5,511 nt of DNA. Source: an uncultured Faecalibacterium sp. Its GTDB lineage: Bacteria; Bacillota; Clostridia; Oscillospirales; Ruminococcaceae. The stretch lies in contig CAKSZF010000096.1 of assembly GCA_934525405.1 (NCBI GenBank), forward strand, positions 1-5,511, written 5' to 3'. The notes below the pieces were generated by a model. That model made no database searches. It had not been told where the DNA came from and saw only the letters and a program-made list of their open reading frames with translations. This document shows, piece after piece, positions 5,495 through 5,511 of the stretch. The position numbers and the translations under genes are program-made. Each line of letters starts with the position of its first letter. Position 1 is the first letter of the stretch.

Positions 5495-5511
5495 AAAACA
5501 GGTGTATATCC

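Noticed and set aside
4147..5496. 449-codon plus-strand open frame opposite the PTS gene
   Set aside because: Its translation is rich in His, Gln, Gly and Asp with no domain, as expected of an antisense frame in GC-rich coding DNA. The minus-strand EIIBC has clear motifs and a near-ideal Shine-Dalgarno.

Overview
The window looks like a chromosomal segment of a GC-rich, low-oxygen Firmicute. The best match by general character is Faecalibacterium or a close Oscillospiraceae relative. The reasons are GC-rich codon use combined with strong Firmicute-style Shine-Dalgarno sequences, Firmicute-type proteins, and an intergenic hairpin-rich element of a kind I associate with Faecalibacterium genomes. 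The genus is an inference from recall, not from a search.

The plus strand carries positions 1-2830. The window opens inside the end of hisE (phosphoribosyl-ATP pyrophosphatase, histidine step 2), followed 7 nt later by a PHP-type histidinol-phosphate phosphatase (histidine step 8). These look like the tail of a histidine biosynthesis operon. A 363-nt gap (1088-1450) follows. Its first part is a composite inverted-repeat element built of many small GC hairpins (about 1092-1293). Its second part is an AT-rich stretch and then a terminator-like hairpin lying directly against the Shine-Dalgarno of the next gene. That gene (1451-2830) is a 459-residue MATE-family multidrug/cation antiporter. A textbook intrinsic terminator with a 16-bp perfect stem ends it.

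The minus strand carries positions 5478-2994, convergent with the first block. A PTS EIIBC permease resembling the N-acetylmuramic acid transporter MurP is followed, with an 8-nt ATGCTTAA overlap, by a DUF871 / MupG-family 6-phospho-N-acetylmuramidase. The pair suggests uptake and phosphorylation of MurNAc or a MurNAc-containing disaccharide from peptidoglycan, followed by cytoplasmic hydrolysis. The MurQ etherase expected in such a pathway is not in the window. A 15-bp perfect hairpin lies 11 nt after the mupG stop.

Nothing here is an obviously new system; the coding content is recognisable metabolism and transport. The items most worth a second look are the terminator-like leader of the MATE gene, which may act as an attenuator and overlaps a possible Shine-Dalgarno-masking hairpin, the composite repeat between hisJ and the MATE gene, and the cysteine clusters in the PTS EIIB domain and the MupG-like protein.
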